The position numbers were made by a program, and so were the translations under genes. Source: Sphingobacterium siyangense (GTDB lineage: Bacteria; Bacteroidota; Bacteroidia; Sphingobacteriales; Sphingobacteriaceae). From it: a DNA stretch of 64,000 nt. The notes under the pieces are model-generated. The model worked only from the letters and a program-made list of their open reading frames with translations, was not told the origin of the DNA and ran no database searches. Of the stretch, positions 36,301-42,862 are shown piece after piece (within the stretch, counting starts at the first letter, position 1; the number at the start of each line of letters is the position of its first letter). The stretch covers positions 1-64,000 of the forward strand of contig NZ_VLKR01000029.1 of NCBI RefSeq assembly GCF_007830445.1. Direction: 5' to 3'.

Positions 36301-36476
36301 GGTATGATCTCCCCACTATCAAAGGATTTAAAAGATTGCATATTTATATTAACATACAAAATATTGGTATACTATGGAAGGCTAATAAAGCTGGTATTGA
36401 TCCGGATTTTAACTTGGGAAGCGGTCGGACAATCGTACCGAGGAGCTATTCAGTGGGGATAAAAACAAACATTTAA
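33303..36476 (+). CDS. SusC-type TonB-dependent transporter
   Basis: The 1,057-residue transporter has a signal peptide (LICSMLILGTHLQGQ), a carboxypeptidase-regulatory-like domain (VLIKGTVLDSLGQAISGVSV), a TonB-box region (VIVSTGYQAIPKERATGSF), a plug (PLIVVDNFPYDGDISNINPN; ITILKDAAASSIWGARAANG) and an intact barrel. There is no STN domain, so it is not controlled by a FecR system. The GYQ(A/S)IPKERATGSF motif is characteristic of the SusC subgroup that follows TlpA genes. Substrate unknown. Confidence 0.94.
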   Translation: MVRTIMLICSMLILGTHLQGQVLIKGTVLDSLGQAISGVSVKESHVNSGVLTDKNGKFEFHTRAHQGTLVLKHLGYASHTVAFDASTTRLIVKLKARTTQLEEVIVSTGYQAIPKERATGSFSTVGKELFNKQVGTDILSRLPVVANSLVMDAGRSQSSPQLIVRGLSTINGPKDPLIVVDNFPYDGDISNINPNSVENITILKDAAASSIWGARAANGVIVITTKKGKLDRPISFEINANSTVDAKPDLYYIPQMSSSDFIDVEQELYSRGFYKSKIGSTSRPLLSPVIDMLDLADNGKISEGEALSKINELSGVDVRDQLDRYVYKPAYKQQYFLSGSGGAAKFSWLSSVGYDRNIGTLGDRYERINLRFQQAYEISKQFSVATNLYYTQTDTKSGRNGYNDISNLFPYTRIADQNGQALTVPRNYRQSFIESFGDGRLLDWRYYPLVDSEHQIRRSPATDLLGTIELNYEIIKGLKIAGNYQYEQAHGLGTSFADQYSYMARDYVNRFTQLQNNKVEYIIPVGGILDKSASLMHASNLRGTLSFDRSFGKHMITAIAGAEMRDARQESNNNRFYGYNPDNLTFGNIDYKTSYPTVITGAKDYVPNSQTLSETVTRFVSQFANAAYSFDNRYTLSGSLRRDASNLFGLKTNDQWNPFWSAGAAWKISNEKFFNTGLVSYLNLRTSYGFSGNIDPAMVAVNTIAFSSPSVFTGDPSAAFVNFYNPLLRWETSKMLNIALDFRTKNNRLVGALEFYHKWGRNLFGQAPIDLTTGVNTSMQRNVANMHGQGWDLELTTKNIDHTHLKWNSTLNMSQYKDVIDDYLISRTLAQQYVNVATPPISGIKGKPVYAIYSYKWAGLDPNTGEAQGYLNGEVSKDYTAITGTGTKEEDLNYHGSAIPTLFGNLQNSVSYKDFSFQIGVTYKLGYWFRRSSINYTNLFNSGKGHSDYAYRWQNPGDELITDIPVNPYTTNSNRDRFYEGASVLVEKGDHIRLQYINFGYDLPTIKGFKRLHIYINIQNIGILWKANKAGIDPDFNLGSGRTIVPRSYSVGIKTNI

Positions 36477-36487
36477 AGAAAAAGTTT

Positions 36488-37858
36488 ATGAAAAAAATAT
36501 GGAATAAAGTCTTATTTCTCCCTCTGTTTGTCTTTTGCCTTGGGAGCTGTAACAAATTTTTAGAGGAAAAATCAGATAAGAGTTTAGGTATACCTGTAAC
36601 GGTAGCAGATTATAGGGCACTATTGAATGATTGGGCAACTGTAAACTCGAATTATCTCTCAATGGGCGAATCTAGCAGTTGTGATTTTAGTCTGACAGAT
36701 GCTGACTATAACGGGCTGTATTACGATAGTGATAAACGTCTGTACAGTTGGCAGCCCGATTATGTGACGCGTGCAGTATCTGGTGGAGGCCATGAATGGT
36801 ATTATTGCTATAAAGGTATTTATGTGTCCAATTCGATACTTAAGGGATTGGATGACAACGGTCTGTCTAGCGGCGAGGCAAATGAAGTCCGGGGGCAGGC
36901 ACTAGTTTTTAGGGCAGCCCGTTATTTGGATGGAGTACAGGTATGGGCACCCGCATATGATGCTAAAACTGCCGATAAGGATTTGGGTATGGTATTGCGG
37001 CTTGATCCTGATATGAATTTACCTTCAAAAAGAGCAACTGTACAGCAGACTTATGATTTAATTTTATCCGATTTACAGGCGGCGCTACCTTTGTTACCTA
37101 TCGCTGAATCTTCTCCTGCGCTTCCGACAAAGGCTGCCGCATATGGCTTGTTGGCTCGGGCTTATTTAATAATGGGGGAGTATGAGAAAGCTCTAGCTAA
37201 TGGGCAACAGGCACTGAAGCTCCATAGAGATTTGATTGATTTTAATGATCTGTCCGCCGCTGCAAGTTTCCCGATACCGGCTACGAATCAGACAAGTGCG
37301 GAAGTGGTCTTTTTTACAAGGATGTATGCCTCCAATATCGTTAACCTAAATATAGCTCGGATAGAAAAAGATCTTTATCTGCTTTACGCAGCGGATGATC
37401 TTCGAAAAAATATCTATTTTAGGCTAGATGATAAAGGCGATGTATTTTTTAAAGGTACACATATGGGACATCAGGGGCTTATTACAGGGATCACGTCCAG
37501 CGAACTGTTGCTGATTGTCGCTGAATGTCAGGCTCGTTTAGGAGAACCTGAAAAAGCAGCTGAAACACTAAATCAGTTGATGATAAAGCGCTGGGATAAA
37601 AATACCTTTAAACCCTTTGTATTCACTGATGCGAACATAGCTCTTGGTACGATCTTGAATGAAAGGCGAAAAGAGTTAGTGTTTCGTGGGCTGCGTTGGT
37701 CGGATATCAAGCGGTTGAATAGAGATGGTGCCGGAATAACACTTTCTCGTAAAATCAGTGGTCAAGACTTTGTACTACTTCCAAATGATAAGCGTTATGC
37801 AATTGCTTTGCCTGAAGACGTGTTGGAAATGACGGGGATGGAACAGAACCCCAGATAG
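36488..37858 (+). CDS. SusD/RagB-family surface lipoprotein
   Basis: The 456-residue SusD-like protein is shorter than the other two intact SusDs here. Lipobox FCLGSC is followed by NKFLEEKSDKSLGIPVTVAD. TPR-like segments (NEVRGQALVFRAARYLDGVQ; AAYGLLARAYLIMGEYEKAL) and the family end ALPEDVLEMTGMEQNPR are present. It starts 11 bases after its SusC and is followed by a terminator, closing the operon. Confidence 0.93.
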   Translation: MKKIWNKVLFLPLFVFCLGSCNKFLEEKSDKSLGIPVTVADYRALLNDWATVNSNYLSMGESSSCDFSLTDADYNGLYYDSDKRLYSWQPDYVTRAVSGGGHEWYYCYKGIYVSNSILKGLDDNGLSSGEANEVRGQALVFRAARYLDGVQVWAPAYDAKTADKDLGMVLRLDPDMNLPSKRATVQQTYDLILSDLQAALPLLPIAESSPALPTKAAAYGLLARAYLIMGEYEKALANGQQALKLHRDLIDFNDLSAAASFPIPATNQTSAEVVFFTRMYASNIVNLNIARIEKDLYLLYAADDLRKNIYFRLDDKGDVFFKGTHMGHQGLITGITSSELLLIVAECQARLGEPEKAAETLNQLMIKRWDKNTFKPFVFTDANIALGTILNERRKELVFRGLRWSDIKRLNRDGAGITLSRKISGQDFVLLPNDKRYAIALPEDVLEMTGMEQNPR

Positions 37859-37871
37859 ACCCTTTAATATG

Positions 37872-37911
37872 AGAATAGTACTGGGGCGATATACCCCCAA
37901 TACTATTCTTA
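37872..37911 (+). terminator. Terminator after the TlpA-SusC-SusD operon
   Basis: AGAATAGTA (37872-37880) plus TGGGG (37882-37886) pairs with CCCCA (37895-37899) plus TACTATTCT (37901-37909), with one internal mismatch and an 8-base loop. An AT-rich tail follows in both directions, so it may also serve the convergent minus-strand gene. Confidence 0.85.
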
Positions 37912-37929
37912 ATTAAAGATTAGATTTTG

Positions 37930-38271
37930 CTAATCTCTCTTGCTAAAAGTTGGATCATCCAATATATTTTGATTGGATTTTCCAGAAAGCATAGACTCAA
38001 GATCATTCTCATCTACAGCTGTTTTTTGACAAGGTTTTGTCGTACCTGTACCACATGCCGATGGAGAAATCCCTGGTTCCCAGTTGTCAGGATTAGCAAA
38101 TGCTCCCTCGCTGGTATCTTCACTAGCGTAATGAAATACAACCAGTTCTTTTTGAGAGGTTGCTTCAACTTCTTTCTTCTCCATCGCCTTTACTACCCAA
38201 AAGGCTCCAATCAATAAAAAGAAAGATAATACAAGACCGGTACGTAACCAGTTAATTTTTAAAGTGCGCAT
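37930..38271 (-). CDS. Small secreted protein resembling DUF6520
   Basis: The 113-residue protein has an N-terminal signal/anchor (INWLRTGLVLSFFLLIGAFW). A short mature part carries FHYASEDTSEGAFANPDNWE and two cysteines in CGTGTTKPC. The layout (anchor, FHY element, Asn-Trp, CxxxxxxPC) resembles DUF6520 proteins of Bacteroidota, which are of unknown function. An alternative start lies two codons upstream at 38277. It converges on the SusD operon. The upstream 0.6 kb should hold its promoter but has no other clear gene. Confidence 0.6.
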   Translation of the reverse strand: MRTLKINWLRTGLVLSFFLLIGAFWVVKAMEKKEVEATSQKELVVFHYASEDTSEGAFANPDNWEPGISPSACGTGTTKPCQKTAVDENDLESMLSGKSNQNILDDPTFSKRD

Positions 38272-38277
38272 ATGCAT

Positions 38278-38900
38278 CTTTTTAAGTTTATATAATTTTA
38301 TTAGTTATTGTTGCATTTCGGTTTTGCCTCACAGCCATGCGATCGAGGGATCCTAGGTTGAGGTCAGCCAACTTCCTTGAAACCGGGAGACCAATATAAT
38401 CGGGAATAGTGCAAACTTGCGCGGATACCACATCTTGTCCACGACTCTCTTTAGGGCTAAGGATAGACAGATAGGGGCATAGCATAGCTCCCTGAACACA
38501 GGAACGACACTATACCTAAACGGAAGGACAAACCGCCCAAACAGCCTGATCCATAAGGACTGGAACACTGGCCCTAAGCGTAGGCCAAGTCGTTTGATTG
38601 TTTCTTTCGCTGTTTGTAGACTTTTCATCTCCGTTTATTTTACCTATCCATAACCTATTGCGCAGCGGCACAACCTTGGCGCGGCCTGCCCTCTGTTTTG
38701 CTTTGCACTTTGTCGCTGTACCCGCGTCCCTATTTTATATTGCTCCAGCGATCCCGCCAAACCCTTCACAAGCGTACTGAAGATCGCTGGAGCGCCCCGT
38801 CGGGAAATACGGTGTGGATGTAACAGCAGTACGCTCGCCATTTCGTTATTATTTATTATCGTCATCTTTTGATAGCGATGTCTTTACCTTGAAAATTTAT
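38278..38900. other. Unexplained 0.6-kb block upstream of the DUF6520-like gene
   Basis: The block is distinctly richer in G+C than its neighbours (especially 38640-38820). On the minus strand, two successive open frames (38865-38644 and 38628-38353) precede the DUF6520-like gene, the second after an AAACGGAG stretch. Their products (for example MKSLQTAKETIKRLGLRLGP, rich in Arg, Leu and Trp) match no family I know and have unusual codon use. A perfect 12-bp inverted repeat lies at 38742-38793. Whether it is a long structured leader, a small mobile element or a pair of small genes is open. Confidence 0.35.
38742..38793. repeat. Perfect 12-bp inverted repeat
   Basis: GCTCCAGCGATC (38742-38753) and GATCGCTGGAGC (38782-38793) are exact reverse complements, separated by 28 bases. 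A small CCCG/CGGG palindrome lies just to the right. It is GC-rich and has no T run, so it is not a typical terminator. Confidence 0.8.
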
Positions 38901-39113
38901 GCAAGACATCGGCTGTTTATCTCAGTGTCTGAAAGCAAAAGAAATATAAGCTTGATCTTTTTCCATATTTATTGGTTGATATTCATAATTAGCGTGTAAG
39001 AAATGATGAATCAAATTGAATAAAAATCTAAATAGTTGATTTTTTAGCATTTTTTTGATATTATAGTATATCGTGTTAATTAGCTGTTAACCATTAGCCA
39101 AACTGTATAAATT

Positions 39114-40031
39114 ATGGAATCTGTAAAAAGTACCGAAAGCACAGATGGAGATTGGGACCTCTCGATCAATCATTGGAGATCCAGAACGATATGGATCCTT
39201 ATTTTTTCTTTTTATAATGCTTCTGCCGGATATCGTATCGGTGCGGGATGGAAGATCTACAAATACTGCTTGTCCAACACAAATTTCTATGTCGATTTCC
39301 TTTGGAGTATCTTTTTTCTTTCTGTCATGGTGGAGTGGACCATGCAGACGACAGCATATTTTGATCAAAAGCAACCTTGGCGCAACGAATTTCTAAAACG
39401 TTTCTTTATTCAGATCATATTTATCTATCTGCCGACCATTTTCTATCTCGAATGTATGGACCGATTATATCTTCAAATAACGGATCGCGCTCTTTTTCGG
39501 ATTCCCCAAAATATTCTTCAATTGCCATTCTCCATGGGTATATCACTGATTTATACATTGTTCTATAGTTTGGCTTCATTGTATAGAGAATATATGGCTG
39601 GAATTGGGGAAGTTGAGATTTTAATAAATGACGAAAAGCAGGGAAAGATAGCAGCTATCAAACAGAATAATTTACAGGATAATCCGGTCATAACCATACG
39701 TGATGGCAAAGATATCCGACTGATGGATTTGGACATTGTTTTAATCTGCAATAATAATGGGATGAATACGATCTATGAACGTAATCCGGCAAATCCACCT
39801 ATTCAGGATAGCCATGCGTTAAAATACCTCGTCGAGAGGTTAGATACGAAGGAATATTATCAGATCACTCGCTGGGAACTGGTACACCGAAGTGTTATAA
39901 AAGGATATGAAGTAAATGGCGATAAAAACTTTAGACTGCAATTAGATTTTCCACTTGAACAGCAGCTTGTGATCAATAAAGATAAAATTGATGATTTTGC
40001 GAAATGGTTGTTGGACGAAAATGATGGGTGA
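39114..40031 (+). CDS. Membrane-anchored LytTR-family transcription regulator
   Basis: The 305-residue protein has about four hydrophobic N-terminal segments (IWILIFSFYNASAGYRI; FYVDFLWSIFFLSVMVEW; FFIQIIFIYLPTIFYLE; MGISLIYTLFYSLASLY), then a cytoplasmic linker and a LytTR-type DNA-binding domain. The domain shows ITIRDGKDIRLMDLDIVLIC, ALKYLVERLDTKEYYQITRW and the basic ELVHRSVIKGYEVNG. Such proteins may sense a membrane signal and bind DNA directly. It is the first plus-strand gene after the DUF6520-like block and may regulate it. The promoter lies in the AT-rich 38900-39113 stretch. Confidence 0.72.
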   Translation: MESVKSTESTDGDWDLSINHWRSRTIWILIFSFYNASAGYRIGAGWKIYKYCLSNTNFYVDFLWSIFFLSVMVEWTMQTTAYFDQKQPWRNEFLKRFFIQIIFIYLPTIFYLECMDRLYLQITDRALFRIPQNILQLPFSMGISLIYTLFYSLASLYREYMAGIGEVEILINDEKQGKIAAIKQNNLQDNPVITIRDGKDIRLMDLDIVLICNNNGMNTIYERNPANPPIQDSHALKYLVERLDTKEYYQITRWELVHRSVIKGYEVNGDKNFRLQLDFPLEQQLVINKDKIDDFAKWLLDENDG

Positions 40032-40037
40032 TTTTGA

Positions 40038-40072
40038 GTTTTCCACATGATGTTAATAACAATGTGGAAAAC
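40038..40072. repeat. 35-bp palindrome resembling two inverted DnaA boxes (copy 1)
   Basis: GTTTTCCACAT (40038-40048) and ATGTGGAAAAC (40062-40072) are perfect reverse complements around GATGTTAATAACA. Each arm contains TTTTCCACA, which fits the DnaA-box consensus TTWTNCACA. A second copy, inverted and 30 of 35 bases identical, is at 42718-42752. The position just after the LytTR stop would also allow a terminator role, but there is no following T run. Confidence 0.7.
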
Positions 40073-40203
40073 GTTTCCCCCTTTTAGTATGTAAAATCAA
40101 AATTTGTGGCTGAGCCTACCTAAGCTAACAAGTTGAGGCTTCTTCTCCAGTAAAGTTCAGCATTTTTTTGTATATTAAGTTGTACTATATTAACCCTTGA
40201 CCA

Positions 40204-40386
40204 ATGAAAATCAAATTTATACTTGTTTTATTGTCCTTCATTGTCTGCTTTTCAATAGCAGCTGCTGTATACTATTTCTTGGATGAGAAATCGTCCATTC
40301 CCGATTCTTTGTTCGTGGCGTCTATATCAAGCTCTATCGTGATTACATTATTCTCAAAGTTCAATACAGCCGCTCGACGCAAATAA
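40204..40386 (+). CDS. Small membrane protein
   Basis: The 60-residue product has two predicted membrane helices, FILVLLSFIVCFSIAAAVYY and SLFVASISSSIVITLFSKF, with a short acidic loop between and a basic end (NTAARRK). No family is recognised. It is preceded by an AT-rich stretch suited to a promoter. Confidence 0.5.
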   Translation: MKIKFILVLLSFIVCFSIAAAVYYFLDEKSSIPDSLFVASISSSIVITLFSKFNTAARRK

Positions 40387-40402
40387 TTATATTTTCCTGA
40401 CA

Positions 40403-40554
40403 CCAACTCCATACCAACTTGCGATCAACTCCGTACTGTAACCACCTTGTGTGCACAGTGAGTCCACGTTGAGTCCACCTTTTAAGGGTGCTTTCACTGT
40501 ACAGACATCCTGTCTGCATCTTACTTGCAATTAGAAGGTGGTTAGGAATTGGTT
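40403..40554. repeat. Imperfect inverted repeats flanking a 110-base segment
   Basis: AACCACCTT (40441-40449) and AAGGTGGTT (40536-40544) are perfect reverse complements. A 19-base stretch at 40403-40421 also matches the complement of 40536-40554 at 15 positions. Inside are a GAGTCCAC direct repeat (40461-40468 and 40472-40479) and a small CAGACA/TGTCTG hairpin. It may be a small non-autonomous element or a regulatory structure upstream of the 40681 gene. Confidence 0.4.
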
Positions 40555-40680
40555 ATAACTAATCCCCAAAAAGGTATCACTAATTTTCAAATTTATAATT
40601 GCTATTTGCTGCAGCTTTCGAAATCCTTAAAAATGAACAAGATACTTGACTTAGGGTCGTTTTGGTGGTATATTTATTGT

Positions 40681-41415
40681 ATGGGAATAAATGATAATGG
40701 CTATATCCGTGGACTGGTTGGCCCACTGGTAAGCAGGAAGGTAGGAACAAAGAACTACATTCAAGGTAAACCACATCGTGTAAAACAAAACGTCGACACG
40801 AAGAATGCTGGTAAAGATTTTGGACAGGCAAGTCGCGCGGGCGCCGCAATTAGGCAGGCTTTTGGCTTAGTGCATCAGGAACTGCATGATGGACAAATGG
40901 GCAATCGTTTAAATCGACAGATTTATAGGGCAATGAAGACAAATATCAATGACGATAGGGGAACACTTTGCCTAAACAACTGTAAGCTCGACAGATTGGT
41001 GAATTTCCAATTCAACGAAAATTTCCATATGCAGGATGCGCTGAATATCGATCCAATGGTTAACCTAACCGAGGAGAGCAAGATCGAAATATCATTTCCA
41101 ATATTTGACATTAACCGAGCATTGCTGCTGCCCAAATATTGTAATGCTATCGCCTTTAAATTCCATGCCTTTTCTTTCAATTTCAAAGAAAGGGAGTTCA
41201 CTGAGATAAAAGATGAAGAATGGGAAATTGATATCGTCTATGGACAGGATCCAATTTCGGCCAAGACGATCAGCATTCCATGCAAGGAATTTGTTGGTAC
41301 CCCCATCCTGGTTGGATTTACGATCATATATCTTCATAAAAATGGCCGACGGTGCAATGTGCTGAATGAAGTTGATTGTACGCCTGCAACTATTCTAGCT
41401 GCTTTCCAGTTATAA
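40681..41415 (+). CDS. Conserved-looking protein of unknown function (DUF6266-like start)
   Basis: The 244-residue cytoplasmic protein starts at ATG 40681 (MGINDNGYIRGLVGPLVSRK, then VGTKNYIQGKPHRVKQNVDT). This resembles the N-terminal GxxSGKVGxxVG..W+G..Y pattern of DUF6266 proteins found in multiple copies in Sphingobacteriales. A 44-codon upstream extension is open but not protein-like. The C-terminal half alternates strands (IEISFPIFDINRALLLPKYC; VGFTIIYLHKNGRRCNVLNE). Function unknown. Confidence 0.55.
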   Translation: MGINDNGYIRGLVGPLVSRKVGTKNYIQGKPHRVKQNVDTKNAGKDFGQASRAGAAIRQAFGLVHQELHDGQMGNRLNRQIYRAMKTNINDDRGTLCLNNCKLDRLVNFQFNENFHMQDALNIDPMVNLTEESKIEISFPIFDINRALLLPKYCNAIAFKFHAFSFNFKEREFTEIKDEEWEIDIVYGQDPISAKTISIPCKEFVGTPILVGFTIIYLHKNGRRCNVLNEVDCTPATILAAFQL

Positions 41416-41444
41416 AGGTAACGTTAACCCATACCTTTGTTTTT
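41414..41444 (+). terminator. Terminator overlapping the stop of the 40681 gene
   Basis: AAAGGTA (41414-41420) pairs with TACCTTT (41432-41438), followed by G and a T run. The left arm begins inside the TAA stop codon. A second 7-bp stem, GGAGCGG (41452-41458) with CCGCTCC (41470-41476), follows. Confidence 0.8.
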
Positions 41445-41545
41445 TCCTACCGGAGCGGATATCCATTTACCGCTCCTTTACCTCCATTTACCGACTTTTT
41501 TATTCCGTTGATCTAAATGTAATAAAATGGGATGCTGCGTTGTCT

Positions 41546-41553
41546 TACTTTTG
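41546..41553 (+). promoter_or_regulatory. -7 box upstream of the NTF2-like gene
   Basis: TACTTTTG matches TANNTTTG, about 95 bases before the next start codon and after two terminator-like stems. A TTG at 41518-41520 is a possible but widely spaced -33. Confidence 0.5.
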
Positions 41554-41646
41554 AATCAGAATCTTAAAGGAAATGATGCAACAAAATCAACTTCCTTGCG
41601 ACAATAAGAAAAGAGATAAAAAAACTAACAATATAAATAAAGTATT

Positions 41647-42078
41647 ATGAAAACTTTAGTAAAGACATTCGCAGCTGCAGCATTGATTACACTATCAACT
41701 TTTGCAATGGCAGCAACTGACCCTGGTAAAGCATTGAACCTTTCCACAGCCGATTTGGCCATCGATAGCTATGTGTCGGTAATGACAGAAGGTGCATCTC
41801 AGGGCGTAGAAAAATTGTTCGCATCCGAATTCAATCAAAAAGTTCAGGGAAAAGCTGCACGCACCAATAGCCGTTCGGAAGTCATTTCGTTCCTAAAAAG
41901 GCAAAAAGGTGAAAAATTGAACTGCAGTACAAGTACCGAAGTACTCGAGGAGTCTGAAAACTATATGGTGGCACGTATCACCATGAAGTTTGAGGATTTC
42001 ACGAAAACAGATTTGGTGACATTGATCAATGAATCGGGAACCTGGAAGGTTGCAAGCTCCGTAAACTCGTATAAATAG
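41647..42078 (+). CDS. Secreted NTF2/lumazine-binding-like protein
   Basis: The 143-residue protein has a signal peptide (AAALITLSTFAMA). The mature domain has the NTF2-like pattern of Bacteroidota Lumazine_bd_2 proteins (LAIDSYVSVMTEGASQGVEK; EVISFLKRQKGEKLNCSTST; DLVTLINESGTWKVASSVNS). These are stand-alone small secreted proteins of unknown function. Its own promoter and terminator make it monocistronic. Confidence 0.75.
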   Translation: MKTLVKTFAAAALITLSTFAMAATDPGKALNLSTADLAIDSYVSVMTEGASQGVEKLFASEFNQKVQGKAARTNSRSEVISFLKRQKGEKLNCSTSTEVLEESENYMVARITMKFEDFTKTDLVTLINESGTWKVASSVNSYK

Positions 42079-42110
42079 AAACTGTTTAATTAAATTCATA
42101 TGTTTATTTT

Positions 42111-42139
42111 AGCCACGTCGGGATGATGTGGCTTTTTTT
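42111..42139 (+). terminator. Terminator after the NTF2-like gene
   Basis: AGCCACGTC (42111-42119) pairs with GATGTGGCT (42125-42133) with one G-T wobble and a GGGAT loop, followed by Ts. Confidence 0.9.
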
Positions 42140-42295
42140 GTTTCACAATCTCTTAGCGAATCTGAAATTGCTTTATTGAGGGCCGGACTTAATCGTACTT
42201 ATAAGGAGCGATTTGAAATGACTACCCTTCTCTATAAAATTCAACAAACGCTTAAAAAGGCGAAAATTATTCATAAACCCTTTTATCAGAAATAG
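42128..42295 (+). CDS. Small protein encoded just before a nucleotidyltransferase remnant
   Basis: A frame open from GTG 42128 reads SLSESEIALLRAGLNRTYKE, then RFEMTTLLYKIQQTLKKAKI, and ends at TAG 42293-42295, three bases before the next ATG. The composition is clearly protein-like and helical, but the start is uncertain because the first codons lie in a terminator. It may be the 3' end of a truncated gene. The close spacing suggests an operon with the nucleotidyltransferase. Confidence 0.4.
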   Translation: MAFFVSQSLSESEIALLRAGLNRTYKERFEMTTLLYKIQQTLKKAKIIHKPFYQK

Positions 42296-42298
42296 TGT

Positions 42299-42708
42299 AT
42301 GGATATTTTTGATCAGGAAATTTTAGAGTTTTGGCAGAATTTAGAGCAATCAAATGTAGCGTACATTATGATTGGGGGGTATGCAACTAATTTGCACGGT
42401 TTTCAAAGGTTTACTGGTGATTTAGATATTTGGATAAAAGACTCATTGGATAATAGAAAACGGTTAAGGGAAGTATTCAGGCTATCTGACCTTGGTGATA
42501 TTCCACAGCTGGAAACTATTCCTTTCGTAGTTGGCTGGACAGATTTTCACTTGAATAATGGGCTTCGCTTGGACATTCTGACGGATATGAAAGGTTATAT
42601 ATAAACCAGCTCATCGCTAATAAAAAGGCAATCAATAGACCAAAGGATCAGATCGATGTTCAGGCATTGGAAGAAATTGTCAGACTTCGAGAGGATGAAG
42701 GTGAGTAG
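42299..42708 (+). pseudogene. Nucleotidyltransferase-family gene with internal deletion
   Basis: The first 101 codons encode an MNT/AbiEii-like nucleotidyltransferase start: YIMIGGYATNLHGFQRFTGD, with GG and the G-D-L-D-I-W catalytic pattern (GDLDIWIKDS). The frame then stops at 42602-42604. In the next frame the family C-terminus appears (INQLIANKKAINRPKDQIDV; QALEEIVRLREDEGE) up to TAG 42706-42708. Roughly 20-25 residues that normally lie between are missing, so a small deletion with frameshift has inactivated it. Such genes often act as toxins or antiphage components with a small partner, here perhaps the short frame upstream. Confidence 0.7.
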
Positions 42709-42717
42709 GTTTTCTAA

Positions 42718-42752
42718 GTTATCAACAGTGTTATTAACACCCTGTGGAAAAC
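42718..42752. repeat. 35-bp palindrome resembling inverted DnaA boxes (copy 2)
   Basis: On the minus strand it matches copy 1 (40038-40072) at 30 of 35 positions with the same length. It contains TGTGGAAAA (complement TTTTCCACA) on one side and the near-box TTATCAACA on the other, with TTATTAACA in the centre. Confidence 0.7.
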
Positions 42753-42862
42753 TTAATGGTATGCAGCCGTGCCGGCCATAACAGAAATAAACATTATTTA
42801 ACCGATTAATTTTTTAACTATCCTAGATATTTGTTATTATTACCCCTGTATTAACAATTATT

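Noticed and set aside
38598..38780. 60-codon plus-strand frame in the 38.3-38.9 kb block
   Set aside because: It is antisense to the better-placed minus-strand frames and Ser/Pro/Leu-rich by GC bias; not supported.
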